Assembly (NCBI GenBank): GCA_025526995.1 | Contig: JAHLKG010000016.1 | Coordinates: 558,001 to 622,000, forward strand | Origin: Powellomyces hirtus | Taxonomy: Eukaryota; Chytridiomycota; Chytridiomycetes; Spizellomycetales; Powellomycetaceae | Direction: 5' to 3' | DNA: 64,000 nt | Part shown: one piece after another, positions 43,231 to 55,832 of the stretch | Layout of the letters: each line of letters starts with the position of its first letter | How positions within the stretch are numbered: the stretch's first letter is position 1 | Made by a program: the position numbers and the translations under genes | Notes under the pieces: generated by a model | The model's input: the letters and a program-made list of their open reading frames with translations, nothing else | Told to the model about the DNA's origin: nothing | Databases searched by the model: none

Positions 43231-45207
43231 AGACGACTGCCGTAAAAAGCTAGTGGTCAGGAGATGGAAGAGATCCTAGATAGCAGGCTCTTTTGTAATT
43301 AAAAAGAAGATGTACTACTACCTGGGGTAGAGGACCTTACAGGGTGAGAAAGATGATGGTGCGCCTCTATTACCGGCATCGTAGGACAATGGCCAAAAGC
43401 TGCTGGCAGCATACCTCACTGGATGAGATGAGATGATGGCTGAAGGCTGCTGGGCAGCATACCTCACTGGGTGAGAAGGGTGATGCTCAGCATCTACTGC
43501 CGGGATTGTGAGATGATGGCTGAAGGCTGCTGGGCAGCATACCTCACTGGGCGAGAGGGGTCATGTGGGGCATTGACCAGATGATCCATGACAAGGTGGC
43601 CAGCACAAAGATTTGCATGGCAACGTACCTTGAAACCCTTGGGGAGCATGGCCACAGTACATACCCATGGAAAGGGGAAGACAAGGGCATCAGGCCAACA
43701 TTTCCAGTGTTGCTGGGTGACGGCTGTGAGGCTGCTGGGCAGCACATCCCACAGATTGGGAAGGGTGATGCAAGGCATCGACCACCAGCATTGTAGGACA
43801 ATGGCTGAAGAGCTGGCTGCTTTCTCCTCAGGATGGGACAGGTGATGAAGGGCATCGACCATGAGCACCATAGCCAACAAATAAGTTTAGTTCGAATCTA
43901 GTAATGGTACCCAGGAGGAAGCCGAGTGATGTTGGACACAGCAGCCACATACGGGATGTAACGTGCAAAAGAGTCACAGTAACAAGGTCTGGCAGTGATC
44001 TTCATTATACAGCCCAAAGGCCAGGCTTGAGGGCAGCAACGGACAAAAGTATGTAAAGAAAGAAAGGGGCCTGGAGGGGGGGAACTTATCAACCATTCTT
44101 GGTGAAGGAGCATTGGCATTCATTGCTGTGGCAGCAGTCCCCCAGTCCGCACTGGAGTGGCATGTAGTTGGCCACATTCATTTTGCTACAGAGAGAGCTA
44201 TGAACCAGAGAGTACTATCTATGTGCAGAGGTGCACCATGCTGTGCATGTGGAAACAATGGAACATGCAGAGATCCATGCCAAAGTGGGGGCAGCCATCG
44301 TACTGGCATGCTGTTGGGGTTGTTGCAAAGAACAGCATACTGCTGCTGCCAGGGGCACCGTGTGTCAGCTGGCCCAGAGAGGCAATGCTCTGAGAAGCAA
44401 AGAATAGAAGAATCACATGATCAGATAGACACCAAGATGTGCTACAACCATGAAAAACATACCGTGTTGTTGACTGCAGCAATGATGCAAGAGCAGCAAG
44501 CCAGGTGGCAGCATTCTGATGTGAACATCTTGCTGCTGCAGAAGTGTTGGCACTTCCAGCATGCCGGCAGTCCAGCCGACCCTTCAGGGGTGGACTGGAC
44601 ATGCACAGACGGATCCCACAGATGACATGAAATTGGTTGTTGTAACCAGGAAGAGAACATTAAATCCTCCTCACCCAGATGGGCTGAACTTGCTTGGTAG
44701 CACCTTTCTGGAGTTGTTGATTGGGGCGGCGCTTGCCCGTGGTGGTGGAGGTGTTGTCAGGAGGAGGGAAAGAGTTGCTGGTGGTGTCCACCATGGTTGT
44801 TGTGTGGTTAGGTACAAAGACAGAGGAGAGAAAGGGAAATGCAACGGGAAATGCCTTTTTGAAGGCTCAAGCAGGCTGGGAACACTCGGAATTCAGGTGT
44901 TAGCTGTTTCATTCCCAACACAGCGCAGCAGAGGCTACTTAAGACAAACTGCTTGGAAGAAACTACTCATGGTTCATTTGGGGTCCTTGCGGGGAAGGAA
45001 TAGGCTTTCTGACAAGGTTGCGTGCTGTGGATGGTGGAGACTATCTGCCAGAGGCTACAGCAACGTGACCTGCCCCAGGGCTGCCTTACCAGCCACATAT
45101 TCCCATGACCACATCAGGATTCATTACCCTGCGGCTGCCCAGCATAGACAACCATTGCCTCACCAAAGAGATTCGGGCCTGCAAGGCAGGAACAATTCCA
45201 AGGGGAG
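43231..45207 (+). other. Element G long 3' region with degenerate tandem repeats
   Basis: About 2 kb with no convincing gene. 43380-43880 holds degenerate repeats of a GATGGCTGAAGGCTGCTGGG unit; the two best copies are 80 bp apart (43431 and 43511), with diverged ones near 43385, 43725 and 43800. ORFs of 170 and 224 codons at 44113 and 44561 have no recognisable features. It ends in a polypurine tract AAGGGGAG (45200-45207). Confidence 0.6.
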
Positions 45208-45279
45208 TGTAATGACGTGCGGCTCACCAGCCTAAGCCTAGACACACATCGGGGAGGGCCCAGTGCATGTTAGAGGCTA
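45208..45279 (+). repeat. Element G 3' LTR, first ~70 bp
   Basis: TGTAATGACGTG directly follows a polypurine tract, as expected for an LTR start. It runs into C5-like sequence around 45280, so the rest is lost. The exact end is uncertain. Confidence 0.5.
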
Positions 45280-47556
45280 ATGTAAGCACCTGAAGGGTTC
45301 TATGTAGCAGGCCAAATGGGGGGCAGGCCACTGAGATTGTGGGCCTCCCGTTGGCCCTGCAAGCACAGATGGCACTAAACTTTGGGCTTGGGTTGAGGGT
45401 TGCATCAATGTGTCAGCCCCCTTTGTCTCAGCATCAGAAGCATTTGTCCATTTCTTCAATTCTGTAGATGTAATATCCGACACGTGTGTCAGCGTCTTTG
45501 ACGCGTGTGTTCTTGAGCAGGTTTGGGCAATAAATGCCATCAGAGTTGGTGAAATGTTTTGGATGACAGCGCTCTCATTATCAAAGGTAACTCTCTTTCA
45601 TCTTTGGCCAGTGCGGAGACCGAGATGAGAGTTTTGGCGAGTTTCGGAACGTAGAGGACATCATTGAGAGGTACATCTCCATCTGGAAGCTTCAAGATAG
45701 CGGTCCCTTTCGCTTCGGCATCAAGGAATGCCTTGTTTCCAAATCTAACGCACGTTGAGTGCTCTTTGTAGGATTCGAGAATGGAAATGTCATTTGTCAT
45801 GTGCTGTGAGCAGCCCGAATCCAGGTAAGCCAATGTATGGGCATTGTGTGCTTCTGCAATGTGGACATTAGCAGCAGGTTTTAAGGCTTCGACAGCCTTG
45901 GCTTTGAGGGGACAATTGAATGGAGTATGTTCATTTGAATTGCATAATCAACAGGGGAAGTTTTGTTTCTTCCTCAAGTCTGTGGTCCTCTTTGCATCAT
46001 TCGTCTTGCAAGTTGAGCCTTCCTTCTTAGAAGGTTGGGCTTTGAGCACAATGTTTTTGCTCTTCTTGATGCAACGGTTGTTTTAGTTACTCTTGTTACC
46101 TCTATTATCCAAACGTTTGGCTGCTGCATGTAGGCTTTCATGATCATCAAAACCCTGGGTTCTGATGAGCTCAGCTCGATGTTTGTTCATTCTTCAAAGG
46201 TAGAACCACTTGTAGATCAGGTAGATCAGGAACGGAATGTATGTGATGAGCTGGCTGGTAATCTTTGTGAATGAAGTATTGTATTGCTGAATGGTGTGAT
46301 TTCCTTGAAGTAGTCCTTTGAGCGGAGATAGTAAGCTCTCTTCATGATTGCGCAGTTTGAAACACTGGAGGAAAGGTCTTTGAAAGTTGGCCAATTGATA
46401 ATGGGAGCATATTTCCCTTCATCACCCTTTTTGCAGTAGTTCTAATACCATTATCTTGCATTGCCAGTGAGCTTGCCAGATATGAAGGAGAGTTTTTCAT
46501 CTCCAGGTAAAGATTTGAGGTGGAAGACCACGTCAATCTGATCCATAAAATCCACAAGTTTTGAAACATTTCCCGTTTTGTTGTACTTCATGACTTCATT
46601 GATTGCTGGCTCAAAGAATGAAAGGCACTGCGCTTCACGGTCTTCACTTTGACTGCTCATGGTTGTTGCACTCTGCGCTGGGAAATGCAGATGGAAGTGA
46701 GGGACAACAGAGGCTTCAACTTGGCTGTGAGTCACAAGATTTTGAGCATAGGCGTACTCTGGGCCTGCTTTTGGGCTGCGCATAGGTGAAACAAGTAAGT
46801 CTTGCATTGTAAGATTTGCAGGACCATTGTAGCCACTGATGTGAGTGTTCCCGTTTTCAAACTTTTTGTGTTGATGGAAAGGTGATGTAACGAGAGGATT
46901 TGGCTTAGTCAATAGACTCTCCTCCAGCTTCTCCATCTGATGGGTGGACTTTTTGTCCAATTCTGTTTTGAACCTCTGCAAAATGTGCAAAACTATGTCA
47001 GCCTGCGGCCGGACAGTTCTGTCACTGGTTGGGTGTGCATTCCTCCAGGATTCATCTCATCTGCAACAGCATTTTTGTCATGGGAATCGGTTAGATTGAG
47101 GCTTCATTATTAATGTCACCTTCAACGTCAGGACGCTGATTGGCATCTTGTGTGGCTTGATGGGCTTGTTGGCGGGTCTGCACTCCTTGAATTGGAGATC
47201 TTGCAGTAGGCATCTTGACGGTGTGCTCGGTACTTTCTTGGCATTTGCATTTGACAGAAAAGTTGTAGTTTCAAGGTCCTACAAAGGGAGAATGATTTGC
47301 ATTCGACCAGTGTTCTCAACGCTCATAACTTATTGTAGATATTGGTGTTTCTGGTACTTTATTAAAAAATGCAGAGGATTGGCCGAATTCAAGTCAGGCT
47401 ACTTGTATTGACTTCGTAAGGAGGTTACAGAGCTCTTTTGTAATGCAGATGATGGCATAACAGTGTCAGATGCACAAAGATGTATGTATGAGAATGTATT
47501 TCCATGTCTTAGTCATATCGGTAATGTTTTGCTTGTCAAACAGTCTTATCTACTTT
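45280..47556 (-). pseudogene. gag: Element C5, decayed C-family gag-protease with partial 5' LTR
   Basis: Minus strand. 5' LTR remnant 47331-47556 (cut by C3), degenerate PBS (CTCATAACT), gag ATG near 47214. Gag pieces 46990-46451 and 46394-46194 (WYxN-type, gypsy-like). The zinc knuckle is lost or degenerate. Protease DSGCSQHM is at about 45827-45800 and THASK-like repeats lie near 45500. Pol is missing beyond the linker. Many CpG positions are TpG or CpA, so the copy is old. Confidence 0.75.
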
Positions 47557-47960
47557 TATTTATGAAATCAACGTTCCCAGTACTTTATCAGAAATGCAGA
47601 GGCTTGGCCGAATTTGATGCAGTCTCCAGTATAATTTGTAAAGGGGGTTTACAAAGCTCTTCTGTGATGCAGATGACGATGTAGCATTGTCAGATGCATG
47701 GAGATGTAATGTATGTGAATGTATTTTATGTCTTAAAGTCTTATCGGTAATGTCTCACTTCGAGCGTTCTAATCTACTTTTTCTCCAATCACGTGATCAC
47801 ACGTGATCCAATTCAGCTCTTAGCATTACTGGTATGGCGGTCACGCGTTCTAGTTGGAGAATCCAAGTTAGGATCTAGCGTAAGGACTAACGTTGAGTAT
47901 GCAAGGCTCAAAATTCCAATACACCTCCTGTCCAAGAAATCGATCCGCAGTGAAGGGATT

Positions 47961-50900
47961 TTACTCATTTGGGAGCTTCGTCATGGACGCTTTCGTCATT
48001 GTTGTGATGGTGTTATTGTAGTGCTTGATGCACATATTTTTGTGATGGTATTTGAATGCCGGGGCCGGTAATGGTTTTGTAAGGGAATCAGCGACCATTT
48101 CAGTGGTGGATAAGTACTCCAGATGAATCTCCATGTCGATGTGATCACGGATGAAGTGATGTCAAAAGTTGATGTACTTGGTAGGGGCGTGATGCATGGG
48201 ATTCATTGCCAGCAAGATGCATGACTGATTGTCTTTGTAGATCGTTGGAGGTCAAGCATTTTCGTTGAGATATTCAGGGATTTGGAGTCCTTGCAGAAGT
48301 GAGTGAAGCCAGATGCTTTCCTGAGTGGTGAAGGAAAGTGCCATGTATTCAGCTTTGGTAGATGAGAGAGCAACGGTGGGTTGACTCTTTGAAGCCCACG
48401 TGACAGGGCCCGCATTTCCAATGTAGAAAAGGTAGCCAGTGATTGACCCTCAATCAATGATGTTGTTTCCCCAATTGGCATCGCTGTAGCCATGCAGGGT
48501 AACATTGTTTCCGTCAATGCAGAGACTGTAAGCAGATGTCCCTGGTAGATAGCAAAGAACACGGTTTGCAGCTTGCAGATGTTGAGGCAAAGGGTTGCTT
48601 GCAAAGCAAGAAAGCATACTGACAGTGACAGCAATGTCAGGATGCATGCATATCATCAGGTACATGAGAGGACCAATGATTTCGCAATATTCTCCTTCTT
48701 GCGGGTTGGATGAAGTCTTTGTATTTTTGACTTTGTAGGGTTCGAGCTTGGGTTGGTCCATCGGAGTGTTGACAGGCTTGCAGTCTTGCATACCAAAGCG
48801 CTCGAGGATACCATTTACATATGACTCTTGATCGAGGTAGATGACGTGCCTTGAGTAATCGCGTCGAACTCTCATTCCAAGGTAGTGATTGACTTTGCCT
48901 AGGTCTGTCATGTTGAACCCGTTGTGCAGGGATGTCTTGATTGACGTGATTTCCGACTCGATCTTTGTGAAAATGAGGAGATCGTCAATGTAGACGGAGA
49001 TGCATTGCAATGAGTCACTTTCAGGTAGAGTTTGGATGTAGACGGCATTGTCATTTGCCAGGCGTTTGAACCCCAAGGAGGTCAGTTCCTTGTGAAGTAG
49101 GGAGTACCATTCGCGCGGGGCTTGTTTCAAACCGTAAAGGGCCTTTCGGAGTCAAAGGATGGTCCCGGGCGGAAAGCCAGAGCCTTCAGGGGCATAGATT
49201 AGGATGGTTTTGGTAACAATCTCATTCAGAAATGCGGTTACTACATCCATTTGATGGCATTTCAAGCCTAGACTGGCGGCAAGAGCGAGAAGGACGCGTT
49301 GGGTAGCAATCTTGGCAACCGGAGCGTAGGTTTCGTTGTAGTCGATGCCGTAGCGTTGTTCGAAGCCTTTCACTACAAGCCGGGCCTTGTATCATTGGGG
49401 TTGACCATTCAGGTCTTGCTTGATCTTGAATACCCATTTGGTGCGGATGGGCCGTTGATTGTGCGGTAAGGATTTGGGGTTAATGACTTCCCATGTTTCA
49501 TTGGTATGAAGGGACTTCAATTCGGCATTTATGGCCTTGGTCCACTTCGGCACGTCGTCTGATGAGAGCACTTGTTTGTAGGTTTGGGGTTCTTCGGTAC
49601 TTGCAGCCGAGAGAGCGATCGCCGTCTTCTCGTTGATGTAGTCAGCGAAGACTGTCAAATGATTGACATTTTCGAGCGGTTCCCATGTATTATCTTCGTC
49701 TTCGAATCCTAGCCATTTGCAGAGGAATTCGGGGCCTTCCGGGCCATCACGTGAGTCGAGAATCTCTTTGACTTTGTAGAGTTCTTTGAGCGGGATGTAG
49801 TCTTTTGCGAGTTCGAGTGCTGAGTTCTCGGCGAACGTTACATCACGAGAAATGACTATTTCTTGATGGTCATCATCCCAACAGTGGTAAACGCCGTCAA
49901 ATTCGTAGCCGATGAGTTTGAGACGTGTGGCGCACTGTGCCAACTTCCAGGCTTGTTTTCTCTTGACAAGATGCACGAAGGCATTGGCCCAAATCACACA
50001 AAGATGAGAAAGTGAGGGCTCTTTGCCGTTAAGCCTTTCGTACGGTGAGATGTTGTTATTGGACTTGTGGGTTAGGCGATTCCGCAAGTAGACTGATGTA
50101 GCCGCTAACTTGGTCCAGAGTTGTTTCAGGATGCCGTGTGAGTTTTCCAATGAACGAATGGTGTTAAACAGGGTCAGGTTGAACCTTTCAGCTACACTGT
50201 TGGACTGTGGAGAATCTGCAGCGGTGAGTTCGTGCAGAATGCCCTTTTTCGAAATGAATTCTTTCAGATCGTGATTGACAAACTCCCCCCCTTGATCGGA
50301 ATGAAGTTGTCTGACCCTTTCGTTGGTTTGTTTTTCGATGAAATTATGAATTCAATCAATTTTGCAGTAGATTTGCTCTTCACCTTCAAGAAGAAGATCC
50401 ATGTGAAGCGTGAATAGTCATTGATCACAACGAGGGCATATTTCTCATTGCCAACTGCGGGTATGTGCGGACCGTTTAGATCAAAATGTAGGCGATCGAG
50501 TGGCGTCTTGGACCGTGTCATCGTACCGTTGAATGGTGAGCGCTTGTGCTTACCAAACTCGCAACCTTTGCAGACTTCGTTGGTCATTGGGAGCTTGAGT
50601 TGCTTCATGATGTGAGTGCCAGGATGGCCCAATCGGTGATGCCAGAGGGTTCCTTTGTTGACAGAGGAAAAGGGACCCGAACCAGCCCCAGAAGAAGCTG
50701 CCAAAGCAGCAGCGGAGGCAGTGCTAAATCTGGCTGCCCCCTCTGCAGCGGTGCGTGCCCCCCCCCCCCCCCTCCTTTCCGAGAGCACCGAGGGGGCGGT
50801 GCTCTGGGGGGGGGGGATTCCTCAGTGAGGACGGGGCCGACGTTCCCCAATGGGGCCGACCAGCCCCGATTTGGGGCAGCCGGCCCCTCCGTCGTAGCTT

Positions 50901-51540
50901 GGGTCGGAGTAGAACGCATGGCCGAGATACCGGTAGCATCTGTTGACAGGTTGGACGCTTTTGTCCTTGAGCAAGTTTGAGTAGCAAAAGCCATTGGAGT
51001 TGGCAAAATGTGATACATTCCTCGAACAAGAGGTTTGGTGATGTCATTTGTAGTGCCATCGCAGTCTTGAATGACAGTGCTCTCATCTTCAAAGGTGACT
51101 CCCTTTCCATCTTTGGCAAGTGCGGAGACTGAGATGAGAGTTTTGGCGAGTTTCGGAACGTAGAGAACATCAGTGAGAGGTACATCTCCATCTGGAAGCT
51201 TCAAGATAGCGTTCCCTTTCGCTTCGGCATTGAGAAAGGCGTTGTTTCCAAATCTGACGCACGTTGAGTGCTCTTTGTAGGATTCGAGAATGGAAATGTC
51301 ATTCGTCATGTGCTGTGAGCAGCCCGAATCCAGGTAAGCCAATGTAGTGGCGTTATGTGCTTCTGCAATGTAGCATTAGCAGCAGGTTTTCAGCCTTGGG
51401 TTTGAGGGGACAATTGAATGGAGTATGTTCATTTGAATTGCATAACCAACAGGGGAAGTTCTGTCTTTTTTTTGAGTCTGTGGGCTTCTTTGCGTCGGTC
51501 TTCTTGTGACTTGAGCCGTCTTTTTTTGTAGGTTGGGCTT
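47961..51540 (-). pseudogene. pol: C3 Pol and protease, decayed
   Basis: Stop codon TAA at 47961-47963, matching C1. RNase H 48203-48634, RT around 48450-49373 with YIDD, chromodomain around 49650-49793 (YKVKEIL, CKWLGF, NTWEPLENV) kept open within 49392-50150, integrase D and D motifs in 50264-50788, protease DSGCSQHM near 51336-51310. It is broken by several frameshifts and by TGA at the same RT codon as in C2 and C4 (near 49152). The linker has a C run of 17 and a hairpin at 50758-50816. Confidence 0.8.
50758..50816 (-). repeat. Foldback with C17 and G9 tracts in C3 linker
   Basis: A 17-base C run (50758-50774), stem AGAGCACCG (50784-50792), 6-base loop, CGGTGCTCT (50799-50807), then a 9-base G run (50808-50816). 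It occupies the same linker as the C1/C2 palindromes but has different sequence. Confidence 0.85.
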
Positions 51541-51819
51541 TGTAAGGTCAAAGGAAGCTTTGATCGTTGATAGTAATAAATAGTGTGTATTATTGTGTGT
51601 TGTAAGGTAATGAGCGGAGGAAGCAACCAGCTGCTGACAGCTTTATATAATGCGTGTCAGGGTGGTGCACACATAATTCATCCGCGAGGAGCTTTATTGC
51701 CTATGAGTCAGGAGTCGTGTGTATCACCGATGAACGGGTGGCCAGCCCAAACAAAGGATCGCGTATAACGTAATCGAAAAAGAACGAAAAAAATATAAGA
51801 ATATGAGGTTTCCCCAACA
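51541..51819 (-). repeat. D 3' LTR
   Basis: 279 bp; sense TGTTGGGG to CTTACA. TATATAAAG is at 51641-51649 in reverse and is a good TATA box. Confidence 0.9.
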
Positions 51820-52070
51820 CCTCCCTCAGACCCTGAGGAAGCATCAAAGATGAATGTGGAGGGGATGAAAAGAAAGGGAGAGCTCATGTTCATTTTAGAC
51901 TGTTGACCCAGTGCTCAGTTCTTGCGTTGGCGCGCAATGTGATGTATGACAGAGGCGTCCCTCGTGTTGAAGTGTTTGTATGTGTATGTAGGTCGGTTTG
52001 TGCGTTACTGCGCGTGATGTGAGGAGAGACGAGGTGAAGCCAATTCATCTCTGTTGAGTCTTAATAAGGT

Positions 52071-52865
52071 CTATCTTTTCTTTGTACGTGGCTGAATTGC
52101 CAGAGAGTGAGGATGGGCTGTTTGCCATTGTTTGTATGCAGGTATTTGTTGGAGTTCAGACTCAGGTTCCCATGTAGGGTCGGCCCATCCTGCCCATTTG
52201 ACCAAGAGATTTTGTTTATGGCACCGTTCATCAATGATGTCTTCGACAACCCATTCTTGTTGTCCACGAACTTTGATTGGTTTGGGTGGTTGTTCGACTT
52301 CGTGTTGCGGATACTGGTCTGTTGCGTGAGGGTGTAGGATATCAACATGGAAGACAGGCCAAATGCCACTAATCTTTGAAGTCGAGAGGTCGAGTTTGTA
52401 GGTGACAGGATGATCACCTTTGGCGATGACTTTGTATGGTCCGATCCATATTGTAGTGAATCGAGGGCCTCTTCTTACATCAACCTCAAGGTCTATACCT
52501 TTGCGATTGAGGTCAACGAGATCTCCAATATTGTAAGCGATAGGAGTCCGGCCTTTGTCATGTTGTTGGGCGTATTCATCTTGTGTTCGACGTAGATTTT
52601 TGCGTACGATTTGGGCTATCTCTTCTTGTCCCTTATGGTATCTTTCGAGTTCGGCCTTATTGACTCCGCATAGACGAAGTTCTTGTCCTTCCAATAATGG
52701 ATTCCATCCAGGTAAGATGACTGGTCGACCAAGGTCTACTTCGAATGGTGTCAAGCCTTCATATTCGGTTCTAGGGGCAGTATTGAAGGCGAACTTGACA
52801 AGCGGGAGTAGCTTCTTCCAATTGCTCTTATCATAGTTGAGATATTGCTTAAAGATTCTCTTCAA
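52071..52865 (-). pseudogene. pol: D integrase C-terminus and chromodomain
   Basis: 264-codon open stretch: end of the integrase core (LVKFAFNTAPRTEYEGLTPFEV), GPY/F-type module (TIWIGPYKVIAKG, YKLDLSTS, WPVFHVDILHP) and C-terminal chromodomain (EWVVEDIIDE, LLVKWAGW, PTWEPESEL). This is the normal chromovirus position and a useful contrast to B and C. Cage positions are W-W-W here. The start is frameshifted from the upstream integrase around 52900-52970, where the glutamate of the triad should be. Confidence 0.85.
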
Positions 52866-52975
52866 TGTTTGAATGGCTCGCTCAACTTTTCCATCAGTTT
52901 GCTGGTGCCGAGCGGTGGCGAATTCATGTTAACGCCAAGTAGAATATTGAAAGCGAGGAAAAAATCAGAAAGTGC

Positions 52976-53944
52976 TCAAGGTTTGCGGTCCATAACAAAG
53001 ACTTTTGGAGTCCCAACATATTTCCATACTCGATCCAGAAAAACGGCAGCAAGTTCTTTACTGCCAATGTTCTTGTTGACAGCTGAAAGAATAGCACGTC
53101 CTGATAGATAATCGATACAGGCAAGACATGCTTCATCTCCAATGTAGAAGATGTCAAATCCAATTGTATGCCATCTTCCCAAGGGCACCGGAAGTGGTCG
53201 TAGAAATCCATATCGGCAATAACCAGGCTTGAATTGTCGGCAGGATTTACATGGTCCGACATGCTTCATGACGTCTTGTCTAGCGTTGGGCCAATAATAA
53301 TCAACAAGGATTCGAGCGAGAGTTTTCTTGACGCCGAGGTGTTCTCCAGTAGCTAAATCATCATGGAATTGTCGCAGTACTTTTGGGCGTAAGCTTTCTG
53401 GTACATAGAGACGTCCGTCATGTCGAGCGATTCCATCTTGGAAAGTATATCGTCGTTCTCTTGCAGTCTTTTTGTGATCGGGTTTCTGACAGATCTCTTC
53501 CAGGTATTCAGAATAAAGATCCGTGGCTAAAGCTTGTTTCCATTCTTCAATAGAGTATGTTGGCGTCGTGCAAAGATCTACTGTAGTGCCGACTATAGCG
53601 GGAATGCCGTCCGTCATATTGTTGATCTGAGTATGCATATCGATGCGTCTTTGACATTCGACACATTGTGGAGCATAAATAGCACTTTGGGAAAGAATGT
53701 CCGCAATATGATTCCACCTCCCTGGAATGTACTGTATCGTAAAATCGTATTCTTGTAAGATTTTGACCCATCTCGCTTGTCTTCGGCTAAGGTGAGGTTG
53801 TGTCTGAATGTATTCTAAGCCCTTGTGATTGCTGAAGCACCGAAACGGTCGTCCGACTAAGTATGGTCTGTTGGCTACAAGCATCTTAACCAAGGCCAGG
53901 AGTTCTTGTTTGTGTGTTGGATACTGAGTCTCAGCACCCTTCAT
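52976..53944 (-). pseudogene. pol: D RNase H end and integrase N-terminal half
   Basis: 322 codons. RNase H end (TQYPTHKQELLALVKML, FSNHKGLEYIQTQPHLS), HHCC zinc finger (HLGVKKTLARILVDYYWP, CKSCRQF) and integrase core with the first aspartate in GFDIFYIGDEACLAC. The frame breaks after VFVMDRKP, the second-aspartate region. Upstream it is separated from RT by stops near 53945-54145. Confidence 0.83.
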
Positions 53945-54145
53945 CTTGCAAGAATAGAAAACAACAGGTCAGAGGCGAGGTAATTGCTTCCACTTGCCGA
54001 CGAGACAAGGAAGATTGGTTGGTATGGTCTCATCATCATATGGTTGCCCGATCCATCCAGCAATGGCATAGCCAGACGAATCTGTGTAGACGTAGATAGG
54101 TTTACTTTCATCGATAGTTGCTAAAGCTGGTGCGTTGATGAGTGC

Positions 54146-54961
54146 TTACTTCAGTTTCTGGAATGCTTTTTCTTGATCGGCTTCCCATTTGAACTTGACT
54201 TTTGCCGATTGAATGTTAGAAAATGGTAAAGCAATGTTTGACGAATCTTTGACAAAATCAAGAAAGTAGTTGGCAAGGCCAAGGAATGATTGAACTCCTT
54301 TTGTTGTCGTAGGTCTAGGCCAGTCCTTGATCACTTGAATCTTCAAAGGGGCGATGCGGATTCCATTTCTACCCAAGACATGTCCACACCATTCGACTTT
54401 GGGTACGGCCCAGACACATTTAGAAGGTTTGACGTAGAGTTGATGTTCTTTAAGCTTCTTAAGGACTAGGTCTACATGTTTCTGATGTCCCTTCAATGTC
54501 TTTGAGAAGATGAGGATGTCGTCTAGATATGAGTTAACGAAGTCGTTGTAATCTTTGTGGAAAATTTTGTTCATTAATTGTTGAAACGCGGCAGGAGCGT
54601 TGGTCAAGCCGAAAGGCATGACGAGGTATTCGAAATGACCAAATCTTGTACGTATGGCAGTCTTTTCCCGATCTTGTTTTCGAATGAGCAAACGATCATA
54701 GGCTTCCTTAATATCGATGAGACTGAAGTATTCGCATCCTTGAATTTGATCGCGCATTTCGCGAATGTTTGGAAGAGGTGTTTGATCTTTCTTAGTGATG
54801 GAGTTGAGACCTCGATAATCCCAACTTATACGTGGTCCTCCATCTTTCTTCTTGGCGAAAATGACACTAGCTCCCCATGGGCTTGAGGAGTGCTGTATCC
54901 ATCCTTTCTTGAGCATCAGTTGAATTTGCTTTTTCAGTTCGGCTAATTCTTCCTTATTCAT
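54146..54961 (-). pseudogene. pol: D reverse transcriptase
   Basis: 271 codons covering the gypsy RT palm and fingers: PWGASVIFAKKKDGG, SWDYRGLN (usually DYRxLN), FSLIDIKEAYDRL, MPFGLTNAPAAFQQLM, catalytic SYLDDILIFS and thumb motif CGHVLGRNGI. The catalytic residues are kept although the element is broken elsewhere. Confidence 0.87.
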
Positions 54962-55554
54962 GTGGCGGAGAGGTTGCCAGACAGGTTCAGCGCCTTCAAC
55001 GAGTTCAATTTGGAAATTATTTTCTCCCCATCAGGTGGTAAGCCTTGTGGTTCCTTGAATAGAATATCAACATACTTTTCCAGAGAATCTTTCAAAAGTT
55101 CCGGGTTTCCCCTAAACCGTTCAGGATCCTCCGAAATTTTGTTGAGAGCCAGTTGGCATACAGTATTGGCTTCGAACTTGTTTCGTCACCAGGCTTTATT
55201 GAATCGCTTAGATGTAACTTTGATCATTTGGATATTGCAATGAGCAGCAGCTTTGGTGAATACAGATTGTTTCGTAGATGGAGTAGTGTCAAAATGAGAG
55301 AGACAATCCCCAGGGAGAAAGTCTAAAGGTTGCCATTTTCGTGATGTTTGTTCGCATTTGATGGATACGGAGAGAGATGCGTTTGGTATCTGTGAATGAT
55401 TAGTAAAACGGAGAATATGTTGTTTTTCGTGTAAGTATTGTTCAGCATGAGGAAAGAGGTTCCAGAAAGATGTTCCGATGATCGCATCGTATATAAGATT
55501 GCTGACGAGCCATGGGAGTTGTCTGACCATAAAAGGCAAACGAGATTCAATGTT

Positions 55555-55770
55555 CTAAAGTTCTAGCGGTTCAGAGACAACGGTGTCTAGAAGCATTTGA
55601 GATTTTTTGTTGGCCAGAGTTATTTGTTGTGGTTCGGTAGGCCTAGTTTCGAACTTATGCTTTTCAACAAAGGTCTTGTTGAGAAACATTCCCGTCGCTC
55701 CACTATCAAATAATGCTTGGGCAAATTTCTTTCCAATACGGCAATGTGCAATCCATAATCCGGTGGCCAA
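55555..55770 (-). pseudogene. D aspartic protease
   Basis: 71 codons with the retropepsin-like motif ALFDSGATGMFLN. It is separated by frameshifts from nucleocapsid and RT. 55000-55550 contains the decayed link to RT. Confidence 0.75.
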
Positions 55771-55832
55771 AGGTTTCCACGCATCTTGAATGGTAGGTAG
55801 ATATGGAGGCCGAACAGAGCTACCGATAGGCT

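Noticed and set aside
43380..43880. CRISPR-like array
   Set aside because: The repeats are degenerate, unequal in spacing, without unique spacers, and the context is a eukaryotic retrotransposon.
44113..44625. 170-codon Cys-rich ORF in the G 3' region
   Set aside because: Irregular cysteine spacing, no recognisable motif, overlapping open frames on the other strand; more likely noncoding.
44561..45235. 224-codon plus-strand ORF as a host or accessory gene
   Set aside because: It overlaps the polypurine tract and LTR start of G, has no domain signature and is one of several unrelated open frames there.
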